Below are positions 7,295-15,208 of a DNA stretch of 15,288 nucleotides, in pieces. The position numbers were made by a program, and so were the translations under genes. Numbering within the stretch: position 1 is the stretch's first letter; every line of letters starts with the position of its first letter. Origin of the DNA: JAGOUU01 sp964387745. Its GTDB lineage: Bacteria > Pseudomonadota > Gammaproteobacteria > JAGOUU01. The stretch spans positions 1 through 15,288 of the forward strand of contig CAYLXL010000047.1 in the NCBI GenBank assembly GCA_964387745.1, written 5' to 3'. The notes below the pieces were generated by a model. That model was not told the DNA's origin, made no database searches, and was given only the letters and a program-made list of their open reading frames with translations.

Positions 7295-7311
7295 CTTAAG
7301 TATTCCTTAAG
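7295..7311 (+). promoter_or_regulatory. PmrA-type box CTTAAG-N5-CTTAAG
   Basis: CTTAAG (7295-7300), TATTC, CTTAAG (7306-7311) is an exact match to the enteric PmrA consensus YTTAAK-N5-YTTAAK and shares the 11-bp direct repeat of cTTAA with the Legionella/Coxiella PmrA element. It lies 58 bp before the start of the 621-aa gene. If the poor -10-like TAACTT (7331-7336) is used, the box covers roughly -48 to -32, the usual place for a response regulator that replaces a missing -35. The same DNA can form a 7-bp hairpin (AGTATTC 7299-7305 with GAATACT 7311-7317), which I regard as secondary. Confidence 0.6.
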
Positions 7312-7368
7312 AATACTGTGCAAAAATAACTAACTTAATAGGTTGTAATATATCAAGAGGTTATTAAT

Positions 7369-9234
7369 ATGTCGCCTGAAGACATAAAGCAAGTTTTAAC
7401 TCAGTTCAGCCCTGAACATAAACGCAGAATTTATCATGTATGGTTAGCTAACACTATCTCTGAGTGTGGGTATGTTTACAATTCTATAAGATTAGCTGGT
7501 TTTAGACTAGTTCGTTCAAGAGGAGCTCTTGACTGTAAAGAACGAGTAAGTAAATATCATTTCTATAATTTAATCTATAAGCTGAAGCAATTTGGTTTTG
7601 ATCAAGCTACGATAACAGCTACTGATTCAGTAGAAGATATTAGTAAAAAAATAGCTCAATATATCGTTGAACTAAAACATCAAGAACAAAAGCTTGAGTT
7701 AAAAAGATTGTATTACAAATGGTTAAGGTCGTTATCAAAGGGTGAAGGTAGAAGTTTTATTAAGCGTCTACAGACAGATGAGGAAGCTAAGTATGATAAG
7801 TATAAAGATGATAGAGACATAAAGCCAACAGATGCAGAAAAGAAACCAAAAAGAAACATAAAGCCAGGCGATAAAGATAAAAAATATCAATTATTAGATA
7901 CAAGTGTTGATATTAATGACAAACAAAATACTGATAAAAAGAAGAAGTTTAAAACTAAAACTAGAAAAATACTAAAATCTATACTTGAGTCACAGGTAGT
8001 AATCTCTGTAATCTTGACTTCGGTTAGTGTGGGCTTGCTGCCAGCAGTTTTAGGTGTTGCTCCCGGTGGATTATTATTTAGTATCCTCTTGGTTGGAGTG
8101 CCATCGATAATAATTAATTATGTTCTGTTTAATAAGTCTGTTAAAGAATTAATAAAAGAGATATCACATTATTTATTTTCGTATAGCTCAATAACAGATT
8201 TAATTAAAGACTTGTGGTCAACAAAGAGTTCAACAGAAGCTGGTAAATCTAATAAATTTAAAATTATAGCATTTATTATAGCAATAGCCGGCGGCTTGGC
8301 CTATGGGGTTCTCATGTTCGAGAATTGCCCATTAGCATTGAATTTAATTTTTTCTATAATTTTTCCTTTTTTACCTGCTGCGTTTTTAGGGCATCTGGTT
8401 CTGGTCACAGCTGTCATTATGACAGCTTATGCTGCTCTAACATTGACTGCGATGTATTTTCATTATATATCAGAAATTATGTCAGAATTATTGGATTATG
8501 TTGCAAAACTTCCCGGCGATAGTTTTATAGAAAAAACTAAATCTCATTTTAAGAAATTAAGAGAAGATAATAGTATTGTACAATTGATGTTTAAGGGTGG
8601 ATTGATTGTTTTTATATTATTAGGCGCGAGTTATCTGAGAGTTGTTGAGTCATTAGTTTTTTATACTAGTGCTATGGTTTTATTTAATCAAATCAAGGTG
8701 GTTTCTATATTAATAGTAATTGTTGCTGCTCCTGCTAATTATATGTTTACAACTACTGTCTATCTTAACTTAGTTAATGTCATTAAAAATTTACCATCAA
8801 AGCTAGCAGCGTTCTGGAAATACTTAAGCAATAACTGCAGTAATCCAATAGCTTTCTATGAAGATGTAAAATTGATTTTCACTCATCTTTTCTTATGGCC
8901 AATGAGTTTTTTTAATGCTTTAGGGACCGGACAAGCTTTTGCTTCAGAAAGTGGAATCAGAGCATTTATACCAAATGCGTTGGCTAGAGGGTTTTCTTCA
9001 GTAGATTGCTTTGGAGCAAATACTTCTGGAATATTAGAAACCATAGGTAATCATTTACCTGTGCTAGTAGAAGACGAAAGTCCGTTAAGCGGTGGCGTTG
9101 TGCGGGTAGTTGAGTGCCAATTGTATGTTGAGAAAACTAATCAAGACAAAGTTATATCATCGCCTGACGATTATTCTGGTTCTGATCTTGCTTCTTTGCC
9201 GCCAACTCAGTTGTTGCGCCTTGAAAGTCTCTAA
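7369..9234 (+). CDS. Unrecognised 621-aa multi-span membrane protein, probable secreted effector
   Basis: No known family recognised. AAGAGG (7355-7360), eight bases before the ATG, fixes the start. The N-terminus (1-125) is helical and basic without a signal peptide; 135-200 is a very Lys/Asp-rich linker; hydrophobic segments lie near 208-252, 298-318, 322-364, 406-440, 443-472 and 500-520; the tail 560-621 is hydrophilic and ends in LPPTQLLRLESL. Local motifs shared with the 731-aa protein include (I/V)(I/V)N-x2-LF followed by an amphipathic helix (248-270) and FLPAAxLG (334-341), in the same order. The upstream PmrA and CpxR boxes and a C-terminus with hydrophobic residues near -1/-4 and acidic residues near -20 fit a Dot/Icm-type substrate. 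That role is inference; a structural membrane protein is the alternative. Confidence 0.85.
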   Translation: MSPEDIKQVLTQFSPEHKRRIYHVWLANTISECGYVYNSIRLAGFRLVRSRGALDCKERVSKYHFYNLIYKLKQFGFDQATITATDSVEDISKKIAQYIVELKHQEQKLELKRLYYKWLRSLSKGEGRSFIKRLQTDEEAKYDKYKDDRDIKPTDAEKKPKRNIKPGDKDKKYQLLDTSVDINDKQNTDKKKKFKTKTRKILKSILESQVVISVILTSVSVGLLPAVLGVAPGGLLFSILLVGVPSIIINYVLFNKSVKELIKEISHYLFSYSSITDLIKDLWSTKSSTEAGKSNKFKIIAFIIAIAGGLAYGVLMFENCPLALNLIFSIIFPFLPAAFLGHLVLVTAVIMTAYAALTLTAMYFHYISEIMSELLDYVAKLPGDSFIEKTKSHFKKLREDNSIVQLMFKGGLIVFILLGASYLRVVESLVFYTSAMVLFNQIKVVSILIVIVAAPANYMFTTTVYLNLVNVIKNLPSKLAAFWKYLSNNCSNPIAFYEDVKLIFTHLFLWPMSFFNALGTGQAFASESGIRAFIPNALARGFSSVDCFGANTSGILETIGNHLPVLVEDESPLSGGVVRVVECQLYVEKTNQDKVISSPDDYSGSDLASLPPTQLLRLESL

Positions 9235-9283
9235 GATATTTGGTTAAATAACATAAGTCTAAATAAGTAGCGCTTAATCTAGG

Positions 9284-9311
9284 GCTTTGTTAGAATAAAG
9301 CTTTTATTATT
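9284..9311 (+). terminator. Weak terminator-like hairpin before rlmD
   Basis: GCTTT (9284-9288) pairs with AAAGC (9297-9301) across an 8-nt loop and is followed by TTTTATTATT. Five A/T-rich pairs make a poor stem, and it overlaps the -35 and spacer of the rlmD promoter. Termination of the 621-aa gene here would be inefficient at best. Confidence 0.25.
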
Positions 9312-9316
9312 ATAAT
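9287..9316 (+). promoter_or_regulatory. rlmD-relA promoter, predicted to give a leaderless mRNA
   Basis: The -10 TATAAT (9311-9316) is perfect; TTGTTA (9287-9292) serves as -35 with an 18-bp spacer. The rlmD ATG begins at 9322, only five bases past the -10, so the expected transcription start (about 9322-9324) falls on the start codon. The bases before the ATG are purely A/T with no Shine-Dalgarno, which agrees with leaderless translation. Confidence 0.5.
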
Positions 9317-9321
9317 TTAAT

Positions 9322-10698
9322 ATGACAACGGCAATAATTAGCAAATTAAGCCACGATGGCCGTGGTATAGTGACTTCTGAAAGCGGTAAAAAAGTCTTTG
9401 TTGATGGGGCTTTACCAGGCGAAGAGGTAAATTGGCAATACGTTAAAAAACACAGAAAATATGATGAAGCCAAAGTAACAGAAGTTATTACGGCATCACA
9501 AGATAGAGTAGAAGCGCCTTGTCCTAACTTCTTGACTTGCGGTGGTTGTAGTTATCAGCATATGTCGCAACAAAGCCAATTACAGTATAAGCAAAATACG
9601 GTTATTGAGCTTTTACAACATTTTGGTAATAATCATTTACCTAAAACATGGTTGTCACCATTACAAGCAAAGACAACAGGGTATCGTACCAAAGCTAGGC
9701 TAGGTGTGAGATATGTATTCAAAAAGCAGAAGATATTAATTGGTTTTCGTGAAAAGGCCACGAACTATCTTACTGAAATGGACACCTGTTCAGTTTTAAC
9801 GCCAGAGTTGAATTATTTATTAAAACCTCTAGGTGAATTAATTGCCAACTTAAGCATTTATAATCAAGTAGCACAAGTTGAGTTTGCGATGGGTGATGCT
9901 GATGAGCATGTGGTAGGTCGTAATATTGTTGTAATTTTACGCAATTTGGCAGAGCTTAATGAGGCTGATTATTTTTTATTAAATAGTTTTAATAAAACTT
10001 ACAATATTAATCTTTTACTACAACATAAGGGTCCAGAGAGCTTGGTGACACTCAATGGTTCAGCAATTACAGATTTATTTTATCGCTTTGAGTATAAAAG
10101 TTCTGCTCAAAACTTTGAGATAACTTATTTTTTTAGTCCGCATGACTTCACGCAAGTTAATTTAAGCCTAAATTCATTAATGCTCAATCAAGCAATTGAT
10201 TTATTGAATCTACAAGGACATGAAAATATTTTAGATTTGTTTTGTGGTTTAGGAAACTTTACACTGCCGATGGCCAAAATGGTGCCTAAGGGTAAAGTTA
10301 TAGGTATAGAAGGCACTAATCAAATGGTGGTAAGGGGGCAGGCAAATGCTGCTCACAATAATATTACTAATACAGAATTTTATTGTGCAAATCTGTATGA
10401 TAAAAAATTATTAGAAGAATTAATTCAAAGTAATTTTTATTTAGATCATGCTAAAAAATATGATTGTATTATTTTAGATCCGCCACGATCAGGGGCGTTA
10501 GAATTATTACCTTATCTTGCACAATTGAGTGCTAAAAAAATACTGTATATATCATGTGACCCGGCTACATTTGCCAGAGACGTAGGTGTTTTGTGTAGTG
10601 ATTATGGTTATGAATTACAGACAGCAGGGATTATGGACATGTTCCCGCACACTAAGCATGTCGAAACAATAGGTTTATTAATAAAAAAACAGCCGTGA
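9322..10698 (+). CDS. rlmD: 23S rRNA (uracil-1939-C5) methyltransferase RlmD
   Basis: SAM-dependent methyltransferase that makes m5U at position 1939 (E. coli numbering) of 23S rRNA; also called RumA. In 458 aa: N-terminal TRAM domain (about 2-58, with KLSHDGRGIV and GALPGEEV); four [4Fe-4S] cysteines Cys67, Cys73, Cys76 (C-x5-CGGC) and Cys156; a central domain; a Rossmann SAM-binding domain with FTQVN (276-280), DLFCGLGNFT (305-314), LDPPRSG (385-391), catalytic nucleophile Cys412 in YISCDPATFARD, and general base Glu448 in HVETIG. All key residues are present and the length is slightly above E. coli RlmD (433 aa). The ATG at 9322 is the only one that keeps the TRAM domain whole, yet it lacks a ribosome-binding site. 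relA follows after 15 bp; the rlmD-relA pair is conserved in gammaproteobacteria. Confidence 0.96.
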   Translation: MTTAIISKLSHDGRGIVTSESGKKVFVDGALPGEEVNWQYVKKHRKYDEAKVTEVITASQDRVEAPCPNFLTCGGCSYQHMSQQSQLQYKQNTVIELLQHFGNNHLPKTWLSPLQAKTTGYRTKARLGVRYVFKKQKILIGFREKATNYLTEMDTCSVLTPELNYLLKPLGELIANLSIYNQVAQVEFAMGDADEHVVGRNIVVILRNLAELNEADYFLLNSFNKTYNINLLLQHKGPESLVTLNGSAITDLFYRFEYKSSAQNFEITYFFSPHDFTQVNLSLNSLMLNQAIDLLNLQGHENILDLFCGLGNFTLPMAKMVPKGKVIGIEGTNQMVVRGQANAAHNNITNTEFYCANLYDKKLLEELIQSNFYLDHAKKYDCIILDPPRSGALELLPYLAQLSAKKILYISCDPATFARDVGVLCSDYGYELQTAGIMDMFPHTKHVETIGLLIKKQP

Positions 10699-10713
10699 TA
10701 AATAGGATTTACT

Positions 10714-12966
10714 ATGGTCCAGGTCAACACGCTTTATCAAAAGATTCGATCAGGTGAAATTGATCGTAAGTTTTGGTTGGATAGCATTTCAGAAGATAAC
10801 AAAAATCTTGATAAAGATAGTATTACTAAGGCTTTGGACGTTATCAAGGCCCTTGTCGATAGTAATAAAATTACAAGAAAACAAGAGATGTATTCTCTTG
10901 AGACGGCAACTATTTTATCTTCATTGCATATGGATAATGATTCGATAATAGTTGCCTTGTTATTACTTTCTTTTCATGAAAAGCACCTCAATAAAGAGTC
11001 TGTTGCAGATAAATTTGGTAATGCTATTGTTGAATTAATAAATGGCGTTATAAAAATGGATGCCATTAAAAATATTCAAGGCAAGTTAGAGGCAACAGGT
11101 GATATCGTAAATAATGAACATAAAGCTGATCAATTAAGAAAAATGTTCATTGCGATGGTCTCGGATCCACGTGTTGTGGTTATAAGGTTGGCTGATCATT
11201 TATGTGAGTTACGTTCAGCCACCAAAGAAAGCATCGAGGTCAAAACCAAACTTGCTAACGAAACTAGACTAATTTATGGACCATTAGCTAACAGATTGGG
11301 TATTGGTCAGATCAAGTGGGAATTAGAAGATTTAGCTTTCAGATATCTAGAAAGTGATACTTATAAAAGTATTGCCAAGTTATTGGATGAAAAAAGAATC
11401 GATCGTGACAATTATATTCATGAATTAATAGCTAACATCAAAAATATTCTTGCCGAACATCATATTGCTGCAGAAGTGACCGGCCGAGTTAAACATATTT
11501 ATAGTATTTGGCGCAAGATGCAGCGTAAAAATTTAGACTATCATGAGTTGTATGACATTCGTGCAGTTCGGATTTTGACTAATACTATTACAGAATGCTA
11601 CGCAGCACTTGGTTTGGTTCATAGTTTATGGCGTCACATTCCGAAAGAATTCGATGACTATATTGCGACTCCTAAAGAAAATGGTTATCAATCACTGCAT
11701 ACTGCTGTTATTGGTCCGTATGGCAAAACGGTTGAGATTCAGATTCGTACACATGCTATGCATAAGGACTCAGAGTTGGGTGTGGCTGCACACTGGCGCT
11801 ACAAAGAAGGTGCTGCTTATGACAGTAGCTTTGAAACTAAGATTGCTTGGTTACGTCAATTGATAGCCTGGCAAGATGAAGTGGCCACAGCTAATGAGTT
11901 GTTAGAAGAATTAACTACTGATATTGCTGAAGATCGGGTTTATATTTTTACACCTAATGGAGATGTGATAGATTTACCTGAAGGTTCAACACCACTTGAT
12001 TTTGCTTATAACATTCATAGTGAAATAGGTAACAAATGTCGTGGTGCCATGGTAAATGGTAAGATGGTGCAATTAACCTATCAATTGGTAACGGGTGATC
12101 GTGTAGAAATCTTAACCAAAAACAATAGCCAGCCTAGTCGCGATTGGCTTAATCCGCATTTTAATTACATTAAAACATCAAGAGCAAGAGCTAAAGTCCA
12201 AGCCTGGTTCAAAAAGCAGGATTATAGTCGTAATATATTAGAAGGCAAAGAGTTACTTGAAAACGAATTAAGTCGTTTAGGTGTACCTCAGCCTGATTTA
12301 AATAAAGTAGCGAATAAATTAAATTTTAAAACTCTAGATGACGTTTTCGCTGGCATTGCTCGCGGAGATGTTAAGTTATCACAAGTTTTAAATGCGGCTA
12401 ATGTTGAAATTTTAGCGCAGCGTTCACATCATCAAGGCAGCAAAGATACAATTTTATTACCTATCTCTGAAGCTAATAAAAAACATAATACAGCCAAAAA
12501 TGTCAAAGGTATAAATATATCAGGTGTCGATAATTTGCTTACTACTTTAGCTAGATGTTGTAAGCCTATCCCGGGTAATCCCATTATTGGTTATGTTAGC
12601 CAAGGTAAAGGCGTAACAATTCACTGTCAAGATTGTCAAAACATTTATCAGTTACAGAATATACACCCAGAGCGATTGGTCGAAGTAAGCTGGGGATCTG
12701 GCGCTAATAATCTTTTATTTTCTGTTGATATATTTATTCAATCAAGAGACCGTCACGGTTTATTAAGAGATATGACCGGATTATTGTCTGCTGAGAAGAT
12801 CAACATATCTAATTTGAAGACTGATACAGATAAGCACGGTATCGTTCATACTTATGTGACAATTGATGTCCGTAGCGTAGATGAACTAGGGCGTATTTTA
12901 GATAAGATGCAGGCTTTACCTAATGTTATTCAGGCTAAACGTGTTAGCGGTGGTACAGGTACTTGA
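10714..12966 (+). CDS. relA: (p)ppGpp synthetase RelA
   Basis: Ribosome-associated GTP/GDP pyrophosphokinase of the stringent response: it transfers pyrophosphate from ATP to GTP or GDP when uncharged tRNA enters the A site. The 750 aa show the full long-RSH layout. An N-terminal pseudo-hydrolase domain (about 20-200) lacks the catalytic His-Asp pair (LLLLSFHEK, 82-90), so it cannot degrade ppGpp. The synthetase domain (about 235-365) has GRVKHIYSIWRKM (257-269) and EFDD (312-315), the EXDD signature of monofunctional RelA, then NGYQSLHT and EIQIRTHAMHKDSELGVAAHW. TGS (about 405-468) has FTPNGDVIDLPEGSTPLDFAY. The zinc-finger residues are Cys615, Cys616, His637, Cys638 and Cys641, and an ACT domain (about 667-745) ends the protein. 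AGGA sits six bases before the ATG. It is second in the rlmD operon. A separate spoT elsewhere in the genome is expected. Confidence 0.97.
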   Translation: MVQVNTLYQKIRSGEIDRKFWLDSISEDNKNLDKDSITKALDVIKALVDSNKITRKQEMYSLETATILSSLHMDNDSIIVALLLLSFHEKHLNKESVADKFGNAIVELINGVIKMDAIKNIQGKLEATGDIVNNEHKADQLRKMFIAMVSDPRVVVIRLADHLCELRSATKESIEVKTKLANETRLIYGPLANRLGIGQIKWELEDLAFRYLESDTYKSIAKLLDEKRIDRDNYIHELIANIKNILAEHHIAAEVTGRVKHIYSIWRKMQRKNLDYHELYDIRAVRILTNTITECYAALGLVHSLWRHIPKEFDDYIATPKENGYQSLHTAVIGPYGKTVEIQIRTHAMHKDSELGVAAHWRYKEGAAYDSSFETKIAWLRQLIAWQDEVATANELLEELTTDIAEDRVYIFTPNGDVIDLPEGSTPLDFAYNIHSEIGNKCRGAMVNGKMVQLTYQLVTGDRVEILTKNNSQPSRDWLNPHFNYIKTSRARAKVQAWFKKQDYSRNILEGKELLENELSRLGVPQPDLNKVANKLNFKTLDDVFAGIARGDVKLSQVLNAANVEILAQRSHHQGSKDTILLPISEANKKHNTAKNVKGINISGVDNLLTTLARCCKPIPGNPIIGYVSQGKGVTIHCQDCQNIYQLQNIHPERLVEVSWGSGANNLLFSVDIFIQSRDRHGLLRDMTGLLSAEKINISNLKTDTDKHGIVHTYVTIDVRSVDELGRILDKMQALPNVIQAKRVSGGTGT

Positions 12967-13020
12967 TTGTTTTTAATTTCAACCTAACCCATTGTATTAG
13001 TAACTAATTTTATAAATGCC

Positions 13021-13049
13021 TTGACGTTAGGGGACATAAACCTTAAAAT
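13021..13049 (+). promoter_or_regulatory. Strong sigma-70 promoter for the Sel1-repeat gene
   Basis: TTGACG (13021-13026) and TAAAAT (13044-13049) each match five of six consensus bases with the ideal 17-bp spacer. Transcription should start near 13056, giving a leader of about 25 nt. The gene is therefore probably expressed independently of relA, although no terminator is visible after relA. Confidence 0.6.
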
Positions 13050-13080
13050 TTAATCTTTTGTTGAAGTTAGTGAATTTAAG

Positions 13081-14250
13081 ATGAAGATGCTACAAAAATA
13101 TACCCATAAATTAATAAACTATGCTCTAATGGGTTTTGCCTCTATCTTACCGAAACATTTTTCTTATATTTATGCGAATTATCTTTTATCAAACGCTGAT
13201 TCATCGAAAGCGATAATAGAAATCGCTAAGTGGTTAAAAATAGCCTGTGAGAAAAATAACGCTAAAGCCTGCTATAAATTAGCGATGCTATATCAGCGTT
13301 TTGCCTTTGTATTTACTGACAGCATAAATAATCAGCAGCTAGATCAAAATTATGTGGATTTATTGAAACAAGCAGCAGAGCTTGGCTATGCTGATGCCCA
13401 ATATAAATTGGGCAGGTGTTATTGGACTGGAACTTTTGGTTTAGAACAAAACCATGAACTTGCTCATGATTGGTTTATCTTAGCTGGCCGACAATTGCAT
13501 CCTAAGGCCTTATGTAATTTAGGTGTTATGTATAACCGCGGTGATTTGAATCAGCCAGATTATAAAAAAGCGTATGATTATTTTATGGCCGCAAATGCTG
13601 TGGGTGATAATTTTGCACACTGTAATCTAGCCAAGATGTACACACTTGGTCACTATGTAGCAAGAGATTTATTTAAGGCTTTTAATCTTTATTCTATTGC
13701 AGCTGAAAATGGCAGTGAACCAGCTACATTAGAAGTGGCGATTTGTTATGAGAAGGGTAGAGGTGTTAAGCAAAATTATCAAAAAGCTATAGAGTATTAT
13801 AAAAAAGCAGCTGACTTTGGTCTGACAGAAGCAAAGTTGAAGCTCGCAGATTATTATGTTTATGGTTACGATAGTATAAAGCCAAATCCTGTTAAAGCTG
13901 AGCATTTATTAAAATCTTTAGCTGAAAGTGGTGATATGCATGCTCAGTTTAAACTTGGTACTTTTTACGATTCAACGGATAGTAATCTGCAGGATATCAA
14001 AAAAGCGCATCATTGGTATTTAAAGGCTGCGCAGCAGGGCTATACTAAAGCACAAATCAATTTAGCCGCTATTTATTTAAAAGGTGAGGGCCGTGTCGCT
14101 TCAGAAGAAACAGCGTTATTTTGGTTAGAATCTGCTGCTGCCAAAGGCGATCAAATTGCTCGCTATAATCTCAATCAGCTTGGTTTAATGAATATTCAGG
14201 AGATCGAGATGTTAAAAGATACTTTAGGGCGTGGTAAAGTTGTTCATTAA
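13081..14250 (+). CDS. Sel1-like repeat (TPR-related) protein
   Basis: 389-aa alpha-alpha superhelical protein built of about eight Sel1-like repeats with a 36-residue period, roughly 60-100 (degenerate, with an insertion), 105-140, 141-176, 177-212, 213-248, 249-284, 285-320 and 321-358. The clearest are ATLEVAICYEKGRGVKQNY (215-233) and AQINLAAIYLKGEGRVA (324-340), each followed by A..(W/Y)...AA..G. The N-terminal 1-35 is moderately hydrophobic but not a clear signal peptide, so location is uncertain. Sel1 proteins are protein-interaction scaffolds; in Legionella, LpnE and EnhC of this class aid host entry and intracellular growth, but repeats alone do not show orthology. The Shine-Dalgarno is weak, and a second ATG two codons on is a possible start. 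It has its own promoter downstream of relA. Confidence 0.92.
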   Translation: MKMLQKYTHKLINYALMGFASILPKHFSYIYANYLLSNADSSKAIIEIAKWLKIACEKNNAKACYKLAMLYQRFAFVFTDSINNQQLDQNYVDLLKQAAELGYADAQYKLGRCYWTGTFGLEQNHELAHDWFILAGRQLHPKALCNLGVMYNRGDLNQPDYKKAYDYFMAANAVGDNFAHCNLAKMYTLGHYVARDLFKAFNLYSIAAENGSEPATLEVAICYEKGRGVKQNYQKAIEYYKKAADFGLTEAKLKLADYYVYGYDSIKPNPVKAEHLLKSLAESGDMHAQFKLGTFYDSTDSNLQDIKKAHHWYLKAAQQGYTKAQINLAAIYLKGEGRVASEETALFWLESAAAKGDQIARYNLNQLGLMNIQEIEMLKDTLGRGKVVH

Positions 14251-14267
14251 TTAAATATGTGTTAATT

Positions 14268-14297
14268 AGTATCAATAAGTATCAATCAGTATAAACG
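14268..14297 (+). promoter_or_regulatory. Three 10-bp AGTAT direct repeats upstream of the TPR-like gene
   Basis: AGTATCAATA (14268-14277), AGTATCAATC (14278-14287) and AGTATAAACG (14288-14297) are helically phased. They end 18 bp before a possible -10 TAATAT (14316-14321) that has no -35, so the repeats would sit around -60 to -31, where an activator would bind. The AGTA-N6 pattern resembles the triple repeat at 7243-7268, but here the half-sites read GTATC/GTATA rather than GTAAA, so CpxR is a weaker guess. Confidence 0.4.
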
Positions 14298-14338
14298 GCA
14301 GCGCTAATATTAGATTAATATAACTTCGAGGTAATTGA

Positions 14339-15208
14339 ATGTTAGAGTTCATAGCTTTTCAAACTGCTGGTCAAGATTATCATAATCAAAAATCATTTTG
14401 GTTTCATGCACATCAGGCAAATCAGAACCACAGTTATCAGCGTTATAGCGACGTTAAGCAATCTTTATTAGACGCTCACCAACGTGTACAAACATTAGAT
14501 CAGGAGCAAATCTGTACTTACAATCTTGCTTTAATATGTTTGAAGACGCAGAAGCTGAGAGAGGCTCGCGCTTGGATTGATTATTCTCTAAGAATTACTA
14601 ATCCCGGTAATAATGCAATCTTATATGCGCGTTTAATTTCAGTTCGTGCAAGATATTATTATAAAGCTGGAATGTTACAACAGTCTTATGATGATTATAG
14701 TCACGCTCTACAAGAAATGGATAGATTATATCGCGGTAAGTATCATAATTCAGCTAATTATATAGGTATGGGTATTTATTATTTTCATCAAGGACATTCT
14801 AACCCTGAGTATTATTTTCAGGCTGCCCGTTATTTTTACATGGGTTTATATATGTCTGCTTTATTTTATGGTGAACATAGCTCTCAGCATATTGAATTTC
14901 TCGATGAGGTTACTGCGCATTCTAATATTATGGCGCCTGCGTCAGAAAATAATCCTATAGCTGTTGCAAGAAGTCGGATACTGCAGAAGAACTGGCGTGA
15001 TAATAAGCCGTATTTGTTACGAGTAAAAGAAGCTCAATATCAAAGGGAGTTGTTCCCTAAAACAATTCAGTCTAGACAATGCGAACAAATTCCCGTCTTA
15101 GATAAAGCGATTTCTAGGTTGTATAAATCTTTACGTTCAAAAGATCAGCCTGTAATTACTGATGCAGGTCAAAAAATACGATTAGGCGCAATTGTTCACA
15201 CTATTTAA
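14339..15208 (+). CDS. Unrecognised TPR-like helical protein
   Basis: 289-aa soluble protein, family not recognised. GAGG (14328-14331), seven bases before the ATG, supports the start. Helix-turn-helix pairs at about 57-90 (CTYNLALICLKTQKLREARAWIDYSL region), 96-130 (ARYYYKAGMLQQSYDDYSHAL region) and perhaps 139-176 match the TPR pattern of small residues, Tyr and Ala, so a protein-interaction role is likely. It is notably rich in Tyr, Gln and His, with no Cys cluster, signal peptide or membrane span. The C-terminal third (205-289) is basic with no recognised motif. It follows the Sel1-repeat gene by 88 bp in the same direction, with a separate candidate promoter region, and may belong to the same functional set. 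Base composition is like the neighbouring genes. Confidence 0.78.
   Translation: MLEFIAFQTAGQDYHNQKSFWFHAHQANQNHSYQRYSDVKQSLLDAHQRVQTLDQEQICTYNLALICLKTQKLREARAWIDYSLRITNPGNNAILYARLISVRARYYYKAGMLQQSYDDYSHALQEMDRLYRGKYHNSANYIGMGIYYFHQGHSNPEYYFQAARYFYMGLYMSALFYGEHSSQHIEFLDEVTAHSNIMAPASENNPIAVARSRILQKNWRDNKPYLLRVKEAQYQRELFPKTIQSRQCEQIPVLDKAISRLYKSLRSKDQPVITDAGQKIRLGAIVHTI

Noticed and set aside
7299..7317. Seven-base-pair hairpin before the 621-aa gene as a terminator
   Set aside because: There is no T-run, the stem is AT-rich, and the same bases are better explained as the direct-repeat PmrA box.
10959..10986. Apparent loss of the HD hydrolase motif in RelA as a mutation
   Set aside because: Monofunctional RelA proteins normally lack it, and the EXDD motif in the synthetase domain agrees with that class.
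11609..11863. 84-codon frame within relA
   Set aside because: It overlaps the catalytic synthetase region in another frame and carries no independent signals.
12967..13080. Terminator after relA
   Set aside because: The only complementarity (CCTAA with TTAGG) spans a loop of about 40 nt and has no T-run.
14250..14266. TTAA-N7-TTAA with 11-bp period as a second PmrA box
   Set aside because: The flanking positions do not match (ATTAAA and GTTAAT), and TTAA is common in DNA this AT-rich.
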